A DNA stretch of 64,000 bases from Crocodylus rhombifer. Lineage: Eukaryota; Chordata; Crocodylia; Crocodylidae. The DNA is taken from contig JAVSML010020357.1 in the NCBI GenBank assembly GCA_038503035.1, positions 186,001 through 250,000 of the forward strand. The letters are read 5' to 3'. The stretch's first letter is position 1; every line of letters starts with the position of its first letter. A program made the translations under genes and the position numbers. Shown here piece by piece: positions 30,207 through 42,199 of the stretch. A model generated the notes under the pieces. The model had not been told where the DNA came from and did not search any database. It was given only the letters and a program-made list of their open reading frames with translations.

Positions 30207-30878
30207 TTGAGAACCAAATTTGTGAGACCAAGGACAGGTTCCCACGTAAAAAAGAGGAAGCTCCATCACTTGGGGACAAAATACTAGAAAATATATCAGA
30301 GGAACAACCAGCACAGCAAGGAAATGAACTAAATAAGCCTTCTCTGTTCTCTATGATCACTGGCCATCTTGTATAGATGTTTTAGCTTGAATGAACTTTT
30401 CAGCAAGAATTTTTAAAAAACAACAATTAAGAAGAACATAAAAACTGGTATATCCCACATGAAAAAGATGATAGTACGAAGATTTTTCTCCCTTGAATCA
30501 GTTACAACTATTTTATATTCCCTTCATGTAGGATTTGGCATTTCTCATTTGTATAAATACATTCAAATAAATTCAGTTTGCCAACCACTTCTTGGCAGTC
30601 ACAATATATATTGCCCACTGTATGAATTACAGTGCTTAAATGGGGTAAGAAAATGCCGGGTTCTTTCAACCGCTCAGGTAGAGAAAAATGTGTTGAGACA
30701 CAGAATTCCAAGAGCTGTCATGAAACAGATATAAAACAGATGCTTTGCGGGTCTCTTGTTTGCAATTTTGGTTTCAGTCCTCATTTGGGAGTGTGCAGGA
30801 CACAGATGGGCAAGACAGGGATTCACACACGCTAGGACATGGTGCTTATCCACACAGCCTGCAGGGTTCTGGTACTCT

Positions 30879-31381
30879 GGGCAAGTCTACGCGAGATGTT
30901 TACTGCGCAGGTGACTTATTAACTGTGCAGTAAACATCTCAGCGTCTACATGTGTGCCCCTATTAGGGTGCAGAAAACTAATACACTGTGCAACAGGTTA
31001 GTACTTGTAAATACAAGTACTACCCTGCTGCAGAGGGGTTTTTTTATGTGCAGCAGTGGATGTGTAGATGCTGATCTGGCTGGCTGGGGCACGAGGGTGC
31101 TTCGGTGCAGGGGCTGCCTGCCAGCTAGTCCCATGCTAAAGCACCCTCATGCTCCACCCAGCCCCTCTGCAGCACACTGCACCCCTTTAGAGCAGCCCTG
31201 GGCTGGCAGGCTGACTCCTGAGGCCCCCTGCCAGCTGGGGTTTCTCCAACCCAGCTCAATGTGCTGCAGTCTGGGCACATGTATAAACAGAATGCATGGG
31301 AGCTTCCTGGGAGCAATAAACTGTGGAGCAATATGCGCCGCAGTTTATTCCTGTGCATTAACGGCACATGTACACATGCCC
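30879..31381. mobile_element. MITE family B, copy 2
   Basis: Left end GGGCAAGTCTACGCGAGATG with a TTTACTGCGCAGG..ACTGTGCAGTAAACATC hairpin. The right end ACATGTACACATGCCC is its inverted partner. The interior shares GGCTGGGGCACGAGGGTGC with copy 1. About 503 bp, non-coding. Confidence 0.7.
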
Positions 31382-31819
31382 TATGGCCCATAATTTTCTT
31401 TGTGGTGGACCTGGAGATGCTTACGTTGGTATAAACAATAAAAGCTTGGCTCTTTCTGTTCCTGAATGGCAGAGACTAGAAAATTCTAGGTCTGTGTGAA
31501 ACAATGCTCGGTTCAGGCCACCTGTCTGGATTTGGGCAATTTTGTAGGACTCTCAGATACCATGGTAATAAGAGGAACACAAATACATAATAGATGTTTT
31601 TGTCACCAGACTCACTGTCCCACCATTCAAATCTACTTTCTCAATGAAGCTTAGATTGGATTTGTCCTATAACATACTAATTAGTTCAGTTAGATATAAT
31701 AGATTTATATTTTGCTCTTTAAAATTATGCATGTACTGGTACAGAGGCCAAGACCCTTGGAATGTTAATTCATGTGTTTCTTTCTCTATGACAGATTGCA
31801 TCCACATTTTTAAATTTGG

Positions 31820-32556
31820 ATCACATAATCATAGAAAATGCGGGTTGGAAGGGACCTCAGGAGGTCACATCTAGTACAGCCCTCTGCTCAAAGCAGGACC
31901 AGCCCCAACTAGATTATCCCAACCAAAGCTTTGTCTAGCCAAGTATTAAATCCCCACAAGGATGGAGAGTCCACCACCTCTCTAAGTAACCTATTCCAGT
32001 GCTTTATTACCCTCCTAGTGAGAAAATTCTTCCTAACATCTAATCTAAACTTCCCTTGCTGCAACATGAGACTGTTGCTTCTTGTTCTATCATCTGCCAC
32101 CATTGAGAACAGTCCAGCTCCATCCTCTTTCAAAACCTCCTTCAGGTAGTTGAAGGCTGCTATTAAATCTCTTGGTCTCTTCTCTAGACTAAACAAGCCC
32201 AGTTCCCTCAGTCTTTCCTCACAAGTTATGTCCCCCAGTCCCCTCACCATTTTGGTTGCCTTCCACTAGACCTTTTTCAATTTGTCCACATCCTTTCTGT
32301 AGTGGGGGACCCCTTCCAGCCCCAAACTGAATCACAGTACTTTAGATGTGGCTTCACCAGTACTGAATAGAGGGGAATAATCATTTCCCTTGCCCTGATG
32401 GCAACACTCCTACCAGTGCACCCCAGTATGCTGTTAGCCTTCTTTGCAACAAGGACACACTGTTGGCTCATATTCAGCTTACTGTAACCCCAAGGTCCTT
32501 TTCTGCAGAGCTATTGCCCAACCAGTCAACCCACAGCCTGTACTACTGCATGGGAT
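31820..32556 (-). mobile_element. CR1 LINE fragment (element 1)
   Basis: Minus-oriented CR1. The 3' end lies at ~31820 (plus-strand ATCATAGAAAATGCGGG, GGTTGGAAGGGACCTC). Minus-strand frames 32250-31909 and 32471-32277 encode the ORF2 C-terminal region, for example GKFRLDVRKNFLTRRVIKHW and VLVAKKANSILGC. Interrupted by a frameshift; 5'-truncated at the junction with the next CR1. Confidence 0.9.
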
Positions 32557-32561
32557 TGTTC

Positions 32562-34990
32562 CGTCATAGTTTCATAGTTTCTAGTGTCAGAAGGAAGTTG
32601 GTTCCAGATCCTAGCTGCCCTGACTGTGAAGTAGCGCTCCCTGATATCCAGCCTAAATCTACCCTCTGCCAGCTTGTGACCGTTATTCCTGGTCGCTCCT
32701 GGTGGTGCTCGGGGGAACAGTGACTCCCCCAATGCCTGCTGATCCCCCCTGACTAGTTTATAACAGACCACTAGATCCCCCCTCGGCCTTCTCTTGTGGA
32801 GGGTGAACAGGTTCAGGTCCCGTCGCCTCTCCTCATAGGGCCTGCCCTGCTGCCCCCCGATCATGCGAGTGGCCCTCCTCTGGCCCCTCTCCATGCTGTC
32901 CACGTCCCTCCTGCAGTGCGGCGCCCAGAACTCGACGCAGTACTCCAGCTGCGGCCTGACCAGTGCCGCATAGAGGGGGAGGATCACCTCCTTGGACCTG
33001 CTCGAGATGCATTTGTGGATACATGGCAAGGCACAGTTGGCCTTCCTGACTGCCTCCCCACACTGCCGGCCCATGTTCATCTTGGAGTCAATGACGACTC
33101 CAAGATCCTTTTCTGCCTCTGTGCTGACAAGAGGGGAGTTCCTCAACCTGCAGGTATGGTGCCGGTTGTTCCTCCCCAGGTGCATCACTTTGCACTTGTC
33201 TGTGTTGAATCCCATCCTATTCTCATCCGCCCACGCTTGCAACCTGTCCAGGTCCAGTTGTAGCCTGTTGCTTCCTTCTAGTGTGCTCACATCCCCCCAC
33301 ATCTTAGTGTCATCGGCAAATTTGAACAGAGTGCTTTTTACCCCCTCGTCCAAGTCGCTGATGAAGATGTTGAACAGTGCGGGCCCGAGGACCGAGCCCT
33401 GGGGGACCCCACTGCCCACATCCCTCCAGGTCGAGAATGACCCATCCACCACCGCTCTCTGGGTGCGGCCCTCCAGCCAGTTGGCAACCCATTTGACTGT
33501 GTGGGTGTCGACACCACAGCCCCCCAGTTTCTTAATGAGAAAGGGGTGAGAGACAATGTCGAATGCCTTCCAGAAGTCCAGGAAGACTGTGTCCACTGCT
33601 ACCCCTGCGTCTAAGGATTTGGTGATCTGATCGTAAAAGGCCACCAGGTTGGTCTGACAGGACCTGCCACTGATGAACCTGTGTTGGTTGCCCCTAAGCA
33701 TGCAGTCCCCTGCTGGCCCCTCGTGGATGTGTGCCAGAATAATTTTCTCAAACAGCTTGCCTAGGATCGAGGTAAGACTAACTGGCCTATAGTTTCCTGG
33801 TCCTCCTTCTTCCCCTTTTTGAAGATGGGAACCACGTTGGCCCTCTTCCAATCCTCTGGCACCACCAGAGCACCACGAGTGCTTGTAAAGCCGTGCCAGG
33901 GGTCCTGCAATGACCTCGGCCAGTTCCTTTAGAACTCTAGGGTGCAGATCATCTGGGCCGGCTGACTTGAATACATCCAGTCCCTCCAGAAGCTCCCTAA
34001 CTAAATCCTCGCTACCCCGTGGCCCAGGTGTGCCTCCCCCGGGGCCCAAGGGGGGCCCAGCAGGGAGGTGGCTCTTCTGGTCCCTACTTAGGAAGACGGA
34101 GGCAAAGAAATCGTTAAACGTTAGCTTTGTTATCTGGTGTGACGACCAAATTTTCCAACACGTCCTGCAGGGGCCCCACATTACCCGGAACTTTCTTTTT
34201 ACCCCCTATGTATTTAAAGAAGGACTTCTTATTGTCCTTAATCTGGGAAGCTAGTCCTAATTCCATCTCTGCCTTGGCCTTCCTGACTGCCCCCCTACAT
34301 CCCCGAGCAACTGCAGTATAGTCATCCCTGGTGATGTCCCCTTCTTTCCATTGGATGTACGCCTCCCTTTTAGCAAGGAGACATTCCTGAATGCTTTTGG
34401 TGAGCTATGGAGGCTTGTGTGTCCTCCTGCTCCCTTTGATCCTCATTGGGATTACCTTCCTTAGGGCTTGAAGGATCATCTCCTTAAGGAGTGACCACTC
34501 TCCTTGGACACCTGGCTCCCCTCCCCTCTGGGACCTCAGTGCTTCCCCAACTATCCTCCTTAGCTTGTTGAAGTCCGCCCTCCTGAAATCTAGGGCTGCT
34601 GCCTTACTGCAGGCCTTTGCCACCTTGCGCTGGATGGTGAATCCCAGCAGGCGATGACCAGTCGCCCAGGTGGTCGAGCACTCGCAGCCCCCTCACCAGG
34701 TCGTCTCCCATGGCCAGCACTAGGTCCAACAAGGCGTCTCCCCTGGTCAGGCTGTGCACCTCCTGGGTTAGATGGAGGTCCTGCACTCTGGCCAAGAACC
34801 TACGTGAGCGGTCAGACCTGGCTGACTGCTTTTCCCAGCAGATGTCCAGGAAGTTCAGGTCCCCCATGACTACCACATCCTTGGACTTCACTACCTCTGT
34901 GAGCTGACCCAAGAATTCCTGGTTAAGCTCTTCCCCCTGGTTGTGAGGTCTGTAGTAGTCCCCCACGGTTAAGTCATGGAGGAGGCAGGG
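32562..34990 (-). mobile_element. CR1 LINE, 5'-truncated, large ORF2 remnant (element 2)
   Basis: CR1 non-LTR retrotransposon encoding endonuclease/reverse transcriptase for target-primed reverse transcription. Minus-strand frames in order: 34966-34604 gives the endonuclease C-terminal part (VVVMGDLNFLDICWE); 34623-34405 is a linker; 34181-32526 is a 551-codon frame with the RT motifs NYRPVSLTSILGKLFEK, GVPQGSVLGPALFNIFISDL and the catalytic FADDTKMWG, then the C-terminal RLDIRERYFTVRAARIWNQL. The three frames are mutually shifted, so the element is dead. The 5' end (ORF1 and the start of the endonuclease) is missing. The 3' tail is two copies of GAAACTAT at about 32565-32580. The long frame reads past the tail into the neighbouring CR1. 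Codons are GC-rich compared with the flanks. Confidence 0.93.
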
Positions 34991-36620
34991 ACTGTGTCAC
35001 TAACATGGATGCACAGGGTGCCTTGAACCCAAATATTTCAGTTATTTAAAGTCTTGAGTCTCTGTGACAGTACTAGTCCCAGCAAGACTGGATGATCTTG
35101 GAGACATTAATCTTCATTAGTTCTTTTGAAATACATCCTATGTTGGCTTACATAGCTCATCCTAAAGCAACAGAACTGTTCTGTCTTGGCCACTTGAATT
35201 CAAGATGATGTCATGATCCTCCAATGTTTGTTAGGCCAAGAGATTTGATTAACACTATTATATCCCCATAAACTAGAGCTTTTTGAGAAATTTCCCCTTC
35301 TTACTCCAAGCTTGAAAGTTCTCATTGTTAATATGCTAAACAGTTAATTGCCAGAGCTTCTTAAGTACAATAGGGTCTTTAGGGCTATTTATCCCCTCTT
35401 TGCAATGCTACAGAATAAATTTCCTTCTGACAGCCATTTATTTCTGCCTGCTTGAAATATGAATGAATATATTTCACCTCCACACAAAATCACCAACTAT
35501 GTACCAGGGCCCCTGGAATAGGTCACACATTTCTTTAAATATGACTTTGGTTAATGATCACAGTTTTAGAAATGCTAATTGTTAAAACAAGTTTATAGAG
35601 GCCCTTACAAAAAAGATGTCATCATCTGCAGGTTTTGCTCTGAGTGGGGTATAAGTGCACACTTCTCTGTAAACTGTGATTCTCTAATAGGAAACCTTTC
35701 TATACCTTTGTTGATAGATGTAAATGGATGGAGTTGGTTTGAGTGGAATCTTTTTCCCCACCCCCGCAGATCGATTAAAAGTTAAATCCTTATAAGGTTG
35801 CTGCAAAGAAGAGTCCAAGTAGTGATGGAGCAATTTTAATACACTTCACAAACTAGAAAGATCTGCACAGATACATCTAACAGTACCATCACTCAATAAG
35901 ATGAAAAAAGCCATTCTACCCACGTGTCCTTAGAAACCTCTAGCTATCAGGTCCACTATAGCAACTCAGGGAGTCTTCCTAGGACCATCAAGATCATACC
36001 ATATCTATATAAATGTTTCTGTTTTGTACTTTAGCCCTTCTCTGAAAATATACAGGTCATATCACTAGAGCTCCTTTGTGACTACTGTTGCACACCATGC
36101 TCTGGAAGGCTAGTGGTGTCTAATCTTGTGCAGCTGTTAATACTTCCTGCCAATATACTGCCGCCCTTGACAGCGACACTGTATTTCTCTATTAATCAGC
36201 TTTTTAAGCCGTTTCATTTGTATGTGGTGACACTGGTTCATCTACACTACAGCCAAAAGGTGCAATTTGAGCATCTGTAAACATACCCAAGCTAGCTTTA
36301 AACTTATTAACTTGAGACTGATAGCAGTATAGATGTGGCAGCATGGAGATCAGTAAGGGCTAGCTGCTGGAGTATTTACCTAGGGCGCCAGATAGATTAT
36401 GTAGCCTACACCCAACTATATTAGTTATGGAGTGTAATCAACTCCACTTTGCAATTTATTGGGAAAACTTCATATTTGTGGATCATTTGGTTTTGTTTTG
36501 GTCACAAATGTTAGGATACAGATGGAAAAAAAATCAATTTTTAAGTGAAGAACTTGTTTATTCTTAAGTCTTCCTAAACCCTACCATCAGTTTCTCTTAT
36601 CTACCTTATCTTCCTGCTAT

Positions 36621-36663
36621 GGAAGGGCCCTTCCAGCTCCTAACTTCTATGAATCTATGAATC
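36621..36663 (+). mobile_element. CR1 LINE 3' tail
   Basis: GGAAGGGCCCTTCCAGCTCC followed by a TTCTATGAATCTATGAATC tail: the extreme 3' end of a CR1 in plus orientation. Confidence 0.75.
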
Positions 36664-36765
36664 TTCTTGGTCTATTTACTTCCCTAGTCATTACTGCTGT
36701 ACTAATTACACCATTCTCTCAAGGATGTATTTGGTTAGCCATGCTGGTCTGTGACAAAAATAACC

Positions 36766-36980
36766 ACAAAACTCTAGAACTTTGGTTCAGAGATGATACC
36801 TTTTATTAGACCAACTAAGAAACTGCAAAAAAAAAAAAAAAAATTTCTGCAAGCTTTTGGGCGCACATGCCTGAGGAAAGGTGTGTGCCTGAAAGCTTTC
36901 AGAAAAAGATTTTTTTTTTGCAATTTCTTAGTTAATCTAATAAAAGGTATCATCTCTGAACCAAGAGTTCTAGAGTTTTG
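36766..36980. repeat. Foldback element with 61-bp arms
   Basis: Left arm 36766-36826 and right arm 36920-36980 are nearly perfect inverted repeats (CTCTAGAACTTTGGTTCAGA against TCTGAACCAAGAGTTCTAGA). The loop carries a second inverted pair (AAGCTTTTGGGCGCACA / TGTGTGCCTGAAAGCTTT) and two homopolymer runs. The preceding GGTTAGCCATGCTGGTCTGT is a phrase of dispersed reptile repeats. Confidence 0.85.
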
Positions 36981-37394
36981 CACCATTCTCTTGATATTCT
37001 TATATGTATTTTTTGCACTACTTTCCCTTGTTGTTTACACCAGTGGTTTTACTCCCCTCAACTTCAAGGCCTTTTTGTTGTCCCCAAAAGTCTATACAGC
37101 CGTTTGATTTCACCCGCCTTCCCGCAAACTTCTTCACTACAGGTGACTTGTGATTCTGCTGAGTAGAATCACAAATGAGGAAAACAGTGTAACATAAACA
37201 GATAGCTCCCAGCTGTGGCCTCTCAGTGCCATTTACAGTAATAAATCCTTCTTGAGAATTAGATGAGGTGTTACTGGATTTCCTGGATGTTTCACAGCTA
37301 CAAGTTATGCTGCGTGTTATACAGAGCAGTTGCTTAGCCTTACAGCAACTGTATGTCTTTGAGTAGTTGTCCATCAACATGCATCCCGTCCTGC

Positions 37395-37460
37395 TTTAAG
37401 CAGGGGGTTGGACTAGATGGCCTCCAGAGGTCCCTTCCAGCCCTAATTTTCTATGATTGG
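37395..37460 (+). mobile_element. CR1 LINE 3' tail
   Basis: GGGGGTTGGACTAGATGGCC, then CCAGAGGTCCCTTCCAGCCC and TTCTATGATTGG: a short CR1 3' end. Confidence 0.85.
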
Positions 37461-40245
37461 CCTTGAACATTAGATTGGAATATTTCTTGCCTCTCAATGT
37501 TTGCTTGTGCCATGTACATGCTCCTCTGTGAGGCTATTAGAAGGAAAGTGGTTGCAGCCTTCCTTCAGTTCCCTCCTAAATCAAAGACCATGTTGCAGAG
37601 GGTTCTAACAAACAGGGTTGGAAACAGGCTGTAGGATCTATGTGGACTGCATCTTGAAGGACCATATTTATACCAGGGTAAATGTTTTTTGGTTTTTTTT
37701 GGAGTGTGAATCCCAGTGTCAGTGACTAACAAGCACTATTCTGTCTGGATAGTGAGAGTGTTGTATTTCAGCTCTATCAAACAGCAACTGAAGTACTGCC
37801 TTTTAGAGCATGGCATCTGACTTGGCTGCTATGGCAAGTGCTAATGTTTAAGAAGGGTCAGTGAGTTGCTCCATGTAGGGAGCTGAAGGATCTCAAAGAT
37901 ATGCCCAGGGAGTATGAAGGCTATCGCACTCCGCTGTGTTTGGGGTGCTTTCTGGCATACTATTTTATCTGTATGTGCTGTCTTGGCTGAAGCTAAGATT
38001 GTCTGTTATAGCTTACAGGATGGAGAAAAAGCATATATTGCCAAAGACCAGACTGGCTTTTGAGTTCTTCAGTGTATGTAAAGTGCTTTTGAACCTTTCA
38101 CTGAACATGTCTGAGTCCTCAGAGGGTAAATCCTCAATCCCAGCACACGTTTCTCATGAAAAACCTAATTCTTAGAACCACTGTGCTCTGTGCAAAGTCA
38201 TTTCCTCCTTCTGTCCTTGTAACAAGGCATTTAGCAGAGTTCACAAATTCACTGGAATCTGACAGGGCTGCACCCTGAGTGCTTCTGCTCTGACCTCAAA
38301 ATTGCAACCTCTGGGCTGTTAACCACACCTTAGTGCCTGCATGACCTCAGTCCTGCGAAGTCACTATGGGTGCGTAGATGTAGTCAGTGTCCGAGACATC
38401 TATCACTAACTGCAAAGCTATCTTGGTCACCAGTTGGCCTTATTTTAGGTCCTTGAGCTTCTTTTTGCTGTTGTGAAGGAATCTGGCCAACGTGAGAAAT
38501 CTTTGGCTTTATCTTCTGATTCACGTGTATGTGTTTATATATCTAGTACTGCACCGCATCCTTTATAGAATCCCACAGCACTTCAGGGTGCCATGGGACC
38601 TTGGTTGAGAATCGCTGACAGACACACACTTGAAAACATTCATTTTGGTTTCTCTATATAAGTGATATGATTTATATATTACTAAATGCAAAATGAATGC
38701 TCAATATTACTTGACACCCTAAATACAAATATCAAATTCCATAATAAATTAGGTCAACTCCAGCAAGAAATATTTTTACGTTTAGATTACAAGTCTATAC
38801 TCAAAACCTGTAGAGATTTACTTTCCTCAGCCCCCACCTCTTATAACATCTGGATGCTAACCTTGAATTCCTGAAATAATCCAAGCACCGGCTCCTTTAC
38901 TTGCTACTCCTATATTTATGTTTTAGGTTACACGGCATGTTTTTAGTTTGAATGTGAACCTTTCACATCAAGCAATCATTCTGCAAAAGTATTTCTGACA
39001 GCAAACTAGATCTGTGAATAGCGACTTTATGGGCTGATCTTATTTATTAGAAGCACTGTGTTAGAAATGTCAGCAAGAGGAGCTGCAACATTATCAGAAT
39101 TTTCTAATACAGCCTTAGGGCATCCGATACCTCTTAGGAAGCATTTAATTTCCTTTCAATGTGAATCTCTGGAAAACCTCTACTGCTGTCTGGAAAACAG
39201 TAAGTTTATTTTGTCCCATAGGAAAAAAATAAAGTCTGTTTTTATATTTTACCTTTAAGCAGCCTACATAACAGACTGGGCACATGCATCATTTGCTGGT
39301 ATGCTGAGCATTGTTATAATGGAAGGTAGGGAAGAAAGACAGGAAAGTGACAGAAATCTCTGAAGAACTCTGTTCACAGCAACATGATATGGGGAGAATG
39401 ACTACTACAGATTCTCATGGTCTCTTGTCTCATGCCTACCTCAGCTAACAAGGTGAATGGTGACTGATCCCTTCATAGGTCTGGAGAGATTTGGCTGATC
39501 ACATGCTGATGGCTTTTCCATCTGAGAAGCAAAACAGATGGAAAGGGAAGACTGAACAATGAGCAAAGTAAACGGTGTGAACTCATTTCCCCCCAAAAAG
39601 GACAATATTCTTACACTACCACTTAAGTGCTGATGGATTTGTCTGTCAATGTCACTTCAAGATAAGGTTTTTAGTGTATAAGGGCAAATGTGGTGCATAT
39701 AGTATCTTGCCAAAATCCTCTCCAAAGGGACACTGAAGCATGCCAATTTACATGTTTTTAACAGAGCAGCATGCCTGGTGTTGATTCACATTTTGTTCCA
39801 CCACCGTTTCTGTTAATTAATTTCTTTTGGTTTTTACTGCATTCAATCATATTGCAAGCTTAGCACATGCATCTTTATTCCTGTTGTCATTTTTGTTTCA
39901 TAAAGATGATTGGAACTCCTTTAACTCAGTTTTATGTAAAAATAACAAATGAAAACCATGCAAATTTCATTTCCTACTAGAGTTTCAGACTTTTGTTGCC
40001 AGACATGTTCAAAACAAACAAACGGAAAACTGCCAAAAAGTTTTCCAAGGACACTTAGATCACTTAGGCTCTAACCTTATAAGATGTCCTAGGTAGAATA
40101 AAGACAAACCAGGGTCATTTAAGCCGCTTTTGGAAAAAAACAACTGAGCACTCACAACTGCAGGTGACTTAAGAGCTGAAAGTGTGTATCAACAGTATTT
40201 TAAAGTATTTTTTTTAAAGACACAAAATATTTAAGTTGAAAAAAC

Positions 40246-40262
40246 ACCACACACACACACAC
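40246..40262. repeat. (CA)n microsatellite
   Basis: Short dinucleotide run CACCACACACACACACAC in AT-rich intergenic sequence. Confidence 0.8.
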
Positions 40263-42011
40263 TTTGATTAGTAAATATAACTGGATACTTTAAACAAATA
40301 GTCCTCTTGCTCATCTTTAAGTACAAATATATAGTTCAATCAAGAAGAAAAATGTGTAATTTGGAAGAGGTGGTGCCACAATTCTGTTTGAACTTCATTG
40401 CCTGCCATTTTTATGAAAAAGTACCATTGGTTTTGTACTCGTACATTAAAAAAATGGAAAAAATAAACAGAATTAATTTGCACCTTTGGGATTTTGAGAT
40501 ATGCTCAGAATGTTTTTTCAAACAACACGTTAGTTCTGTAGTTATATTATGAAATTAAATGATGGGTAGCCTGTTTTGATGTTACAACATTAATGTCCTC
40601 TAGCTTGCAAAGATTTACATTTACATACTTAACTTTAGGCCCGAGTAGTCCTTCTGAACTCAGTTGGGTTAGTCATATGCTTGATATTAAGCATATTATA
40701 TAATGCCTTGGCAACACTGGAGCCTAATGTGGTTATAACAAATCAGTCCCAGTTGAAATCTACACCCTGAGATGAAGTTAAAATAGAACTGACTCAAGTT
40801 TTGTACTATCCTTTAAAATTATATGTCAAAAGTAATGAAAAGCCCCAGAGAAAATCCTTTGTAGAAATAAAAGCATACTTCTGACATAAACAAGGAAAAT
40901 GAGGTAGGGGAATCAAGTTACTCATAAGTACCGAAAGTATTTTTTACTTAGTATTTAACATTCCTTCACACCCTAGATTTCAGTTTCAGACACTTGAAAC
41001 ATCTATTTGTAAAGAAAGTGTTCTTTTTTTAGTGAAATCGGGTCAAAGTAATTCATTTTAAAGCTGATTGTGGTCCTTCTGAAGTCAATGAGAGTATTGT
41101 ACAGATACCAAGACTTAACCCTTTAAATTCTAAGAACTTATTGACTACTAAGGACGCAGGAGAAAGGCAACACGTAACCCAGTCCATATTACTGACAGGC
41201 TGTCTGCAAATTCCAATATGCTAACGCTGACTTCCATGGTGAGAAAAAGGTACCGAAGCGTGTTTTGAAAAAGGATGATGCTCACGATGTCAAAGCTGAC
41301 ATGTCTTTGCCTATGCTGCATGTTTTACATTGTTAGATGTCTGCCCTGGGAAACTGCATTAAGTGGTTCCCCAAACTAGTCCCTGAATACCCATGCTATG
41401 TAAATGTGAGTGGTCACATGCTGCTGGCTGACCTCTAAACCCACCGCTAACCTGCGTTAGCAGAAAGTCAAAGTTATTGCTGGATGGAACAGGAGGAAGA
41501 AAACAAGCAAGTATTGTCTTTATAGTTTCCAACAAATTCTTTAACAATACATTTGTGACAGTGACAGGATATAAAATTACACGCGCTCGTGACCAGAAGC
41601 TACTTGACAATGTTATGCACTGCAGCCAAGAAAAAAGTTTGGGAGTTCTTCCGATTCCTTATTTCATCCTAGATCTCAGCTGAAAAGATAAATTCATGCC
41701 TCTTAGTCCTTCTCTGCTGCTGTCCTGTTCCTTATGCAACTCCCCAGTACTTTCGGAGGCCTCAAGCTTGTGCGAGTATGTGCACATGTGCAGCACTTCA
41801 GGAGGCCCCACACTTGTGTACGTGTGTGACACAGTTCTGCCCTTTTCTGTTGGTCACTCAGGTAAACAGGAGACAGGGTTTCAAGCTATCTGAGCGGTGT
41901 GGCTTGGGGGGGGGTGGGGGGCAGGCACAGCTTTCACATGCAGGGTAGCCGAGTTTGTACAGGTGTGCGAGGCAGCCCTCCCAGCAGACCCCTCGGTGCT
42001 TGGGGCAGAGC

Positions 42012-42170
42012 CACAGGCAGACCAAGTTCACTGGGGGGGGCAGATGTCCAGCCCTAAAGGCAGACCAAGCACACAGGGGAACAGTGGGGGGGGGGTGTCC
42101 AGCCCCATAAGAAGCACCCCTAAGTACATGGGGGGGCATCCAGCCCTACAGGCAGACCCCCTCTCTACAG
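42012..42170. repeat. G-rich minisatellite upstream of the BRPF3 CpG island
   Basis: About three and a half imperfect units of 41-51 bp. Each contains GGCAGACC (or AAGCACC), a run of 7-10 G, and TGTCCAGCCC or CATCCAGCCC. Unit starts are near 42012, 42056, 42107 and 42148. Another G-run pair lies just upstream at 41904-41923. Confidence 0.7.
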
Positions 42171-42199
42171 AGGCATCACTTCCCCCTGTGGGGGGCCCA

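Larger units (their letters stand above)
28745..42000. other. MAPK13-BRPF3 intergenic region, no gene seen
   Basis: About 13 kb with no host protein recognised in any frame. It holds two related MITEs (29748-30206, 30879-31381), two CR1 elements (31820-34990), two CR1 tails (36621-36663, 37395-37460), a foldback element (36766-36980) and a (CA)n run. Near 38585-38621, GGTGCCATGGGACC and TTGGTTGAGAATCGCTG look like a hAT end. From 38.7 to 41.8 kb the sequence is AT-rich and featureless to me. Confidence 0.7.
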
